DNA of 64,000 nt from Mesoflavibacter profundi (GTDB lineage Bacteria > Bacteroidota > Bacteroidia > Flavobacteriales > Flavobacteriaceae): positions 2,461,501 through 2,525,500 of the forward strand of contig NZ_CP061703.1 of assembly GCF_014764305.1 (NCBI RefSeq), read 5' to 3'. Of the stretch, positions 63,976 to 64,000 are shown one piece after another (position 1 is the first letter of the stretch; each line of letters opens with the position of its first letter). A program made the translations under genes and the position numbers. The notes under the pieces were generated by a model. The model searched no databases, was not told where the DNA came from, and saw only the letters and a list, made by a program, of their open reading frames with translations.

Positions 63976-64000
63976 ATGAAAAAAATAGTTCTATTATTAG
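63976..64000 (+). CDS. Start of a further gene, cut by the window edge
   Basis: The last 25 bases read ATG then Lys-Lys-Ile-Val-Leu-Leu-Leu, the look of a signal peptide start. Nothing else can be said; the gene continues beyond the window. Confidence 0.4.

Noticed and set aside
1-64000. CRISPR arrays, insertion sequences, rRNA and tRNA genes
   Set aside because: I scanned the intergenic regions and saw no regular spaced repeats, transposase frames or RNA gene consensus; subtle or degenerate copies could be missed by eye.

Overview
The window looks like chromosome from a marine member of the Flavobacteriaceae (Bacteroidota). It is AT-rich, has SusC/SusD pairs, lacks obvious Shine-Dalgarno sequences, has promoter boxes of the Bacteroidota TAnnTTTG type, carries a fused CcoN-CcoO oxidase subunit, and has families (DUF6266, YfiR-kinase fusions, Y_Y_Y beta-propeller sensors) that are common there. 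I did not identify a species. I found no rRNA, tRNA, CRISPR array or transposase gene.

Region 1 (1-9.5 kb) is a copper-handling operon: the end of a TolC-type outer-membrane protein, a periplasmic multicopper oxidase with a beta-barrel-like tail, a DUF3347 lipoprotein, a haem-binding protein, a CopA-type P-type ATPase, a DUF305 membrane protein, a CusB-type adaptor and an HMA-domain lipoprotein. A terminator closes it. The next kilobase (9.5-10.6 kb) is non-coding and full of inverted repeats, and is followed by two genes of families often seen in accessory DNA (DUF6943-like and DUF6266). Together this suggests the edge or remnant of a mobile island.

Region 2 (12-26.5 kb) is a polysaccharide utilization locus, most likely for laminarin or another beta-1,3-glucan: a membrane-anchored propeller/LuxR-HTH regulator, SusC, SusD, a PKD lipoprotein with a duplicated C-terminal module, a PKD-GH16 lipoprotein, a GH3 beta-glucosidase and a second GH16 lipoprotein.

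Region 3 (26.6-41.5 kb) is a low-oxygen respiration cluster: a Crp/Fnr regulator, CcoI copper ATPase, CcoS, fused CcoNO, CcoQ, CcoP, CcoG, CcoH/FixH, a CcoI-associated TauE-like membrane protein, three UspA proteins, a second TauE-like protein and oxygen-independent HemN. Region 4 (41.6-47.2 kb, minus strand) is an operon of a single-domain response regulator, a TonB-dependent receptor, a YfiR-histidine kinase fusion and a HAD hydrolase.

Region 5 (47.4-59.7 kb) is a sulfur/persulfide and efflux region: a second Crp/Fnr regulator, TauE, an MBL-rhodanese protein, a rhodanese, an HMA protein, thioredoxin, a TPMT-like methyltransferase, a 47-residue membrane peptide, a TolC-MFP-RND efflux operon, DUF2892 and two YeeE/YedE half-transporters. 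Region 6 (60.2-63.9 kb) is a propeller-type LytS kinase with its LytTR response regulator; another gene starts at the right edge.

The most notable signal is regulatory. Two palindrome classes, ATGAY-N4-RTCAT and GTAAC-N4-GTTAC, lie upstream of genes in regions 3 and 5. In every case I measured, the palindrome centre is 29.5 bp from the first base of a TAnnTTTG-like box, which corresponds to about -41.5, the classic class II Crp/Fnr activator position. Between the divergent crp/fnr gene (ends 26593) and ccoI (starts 27372) one copy of each palindrome is present, and each is at -41.5 for one promoter while covering the -7 box of the other. This predicts an interlocked two-regulator switch.
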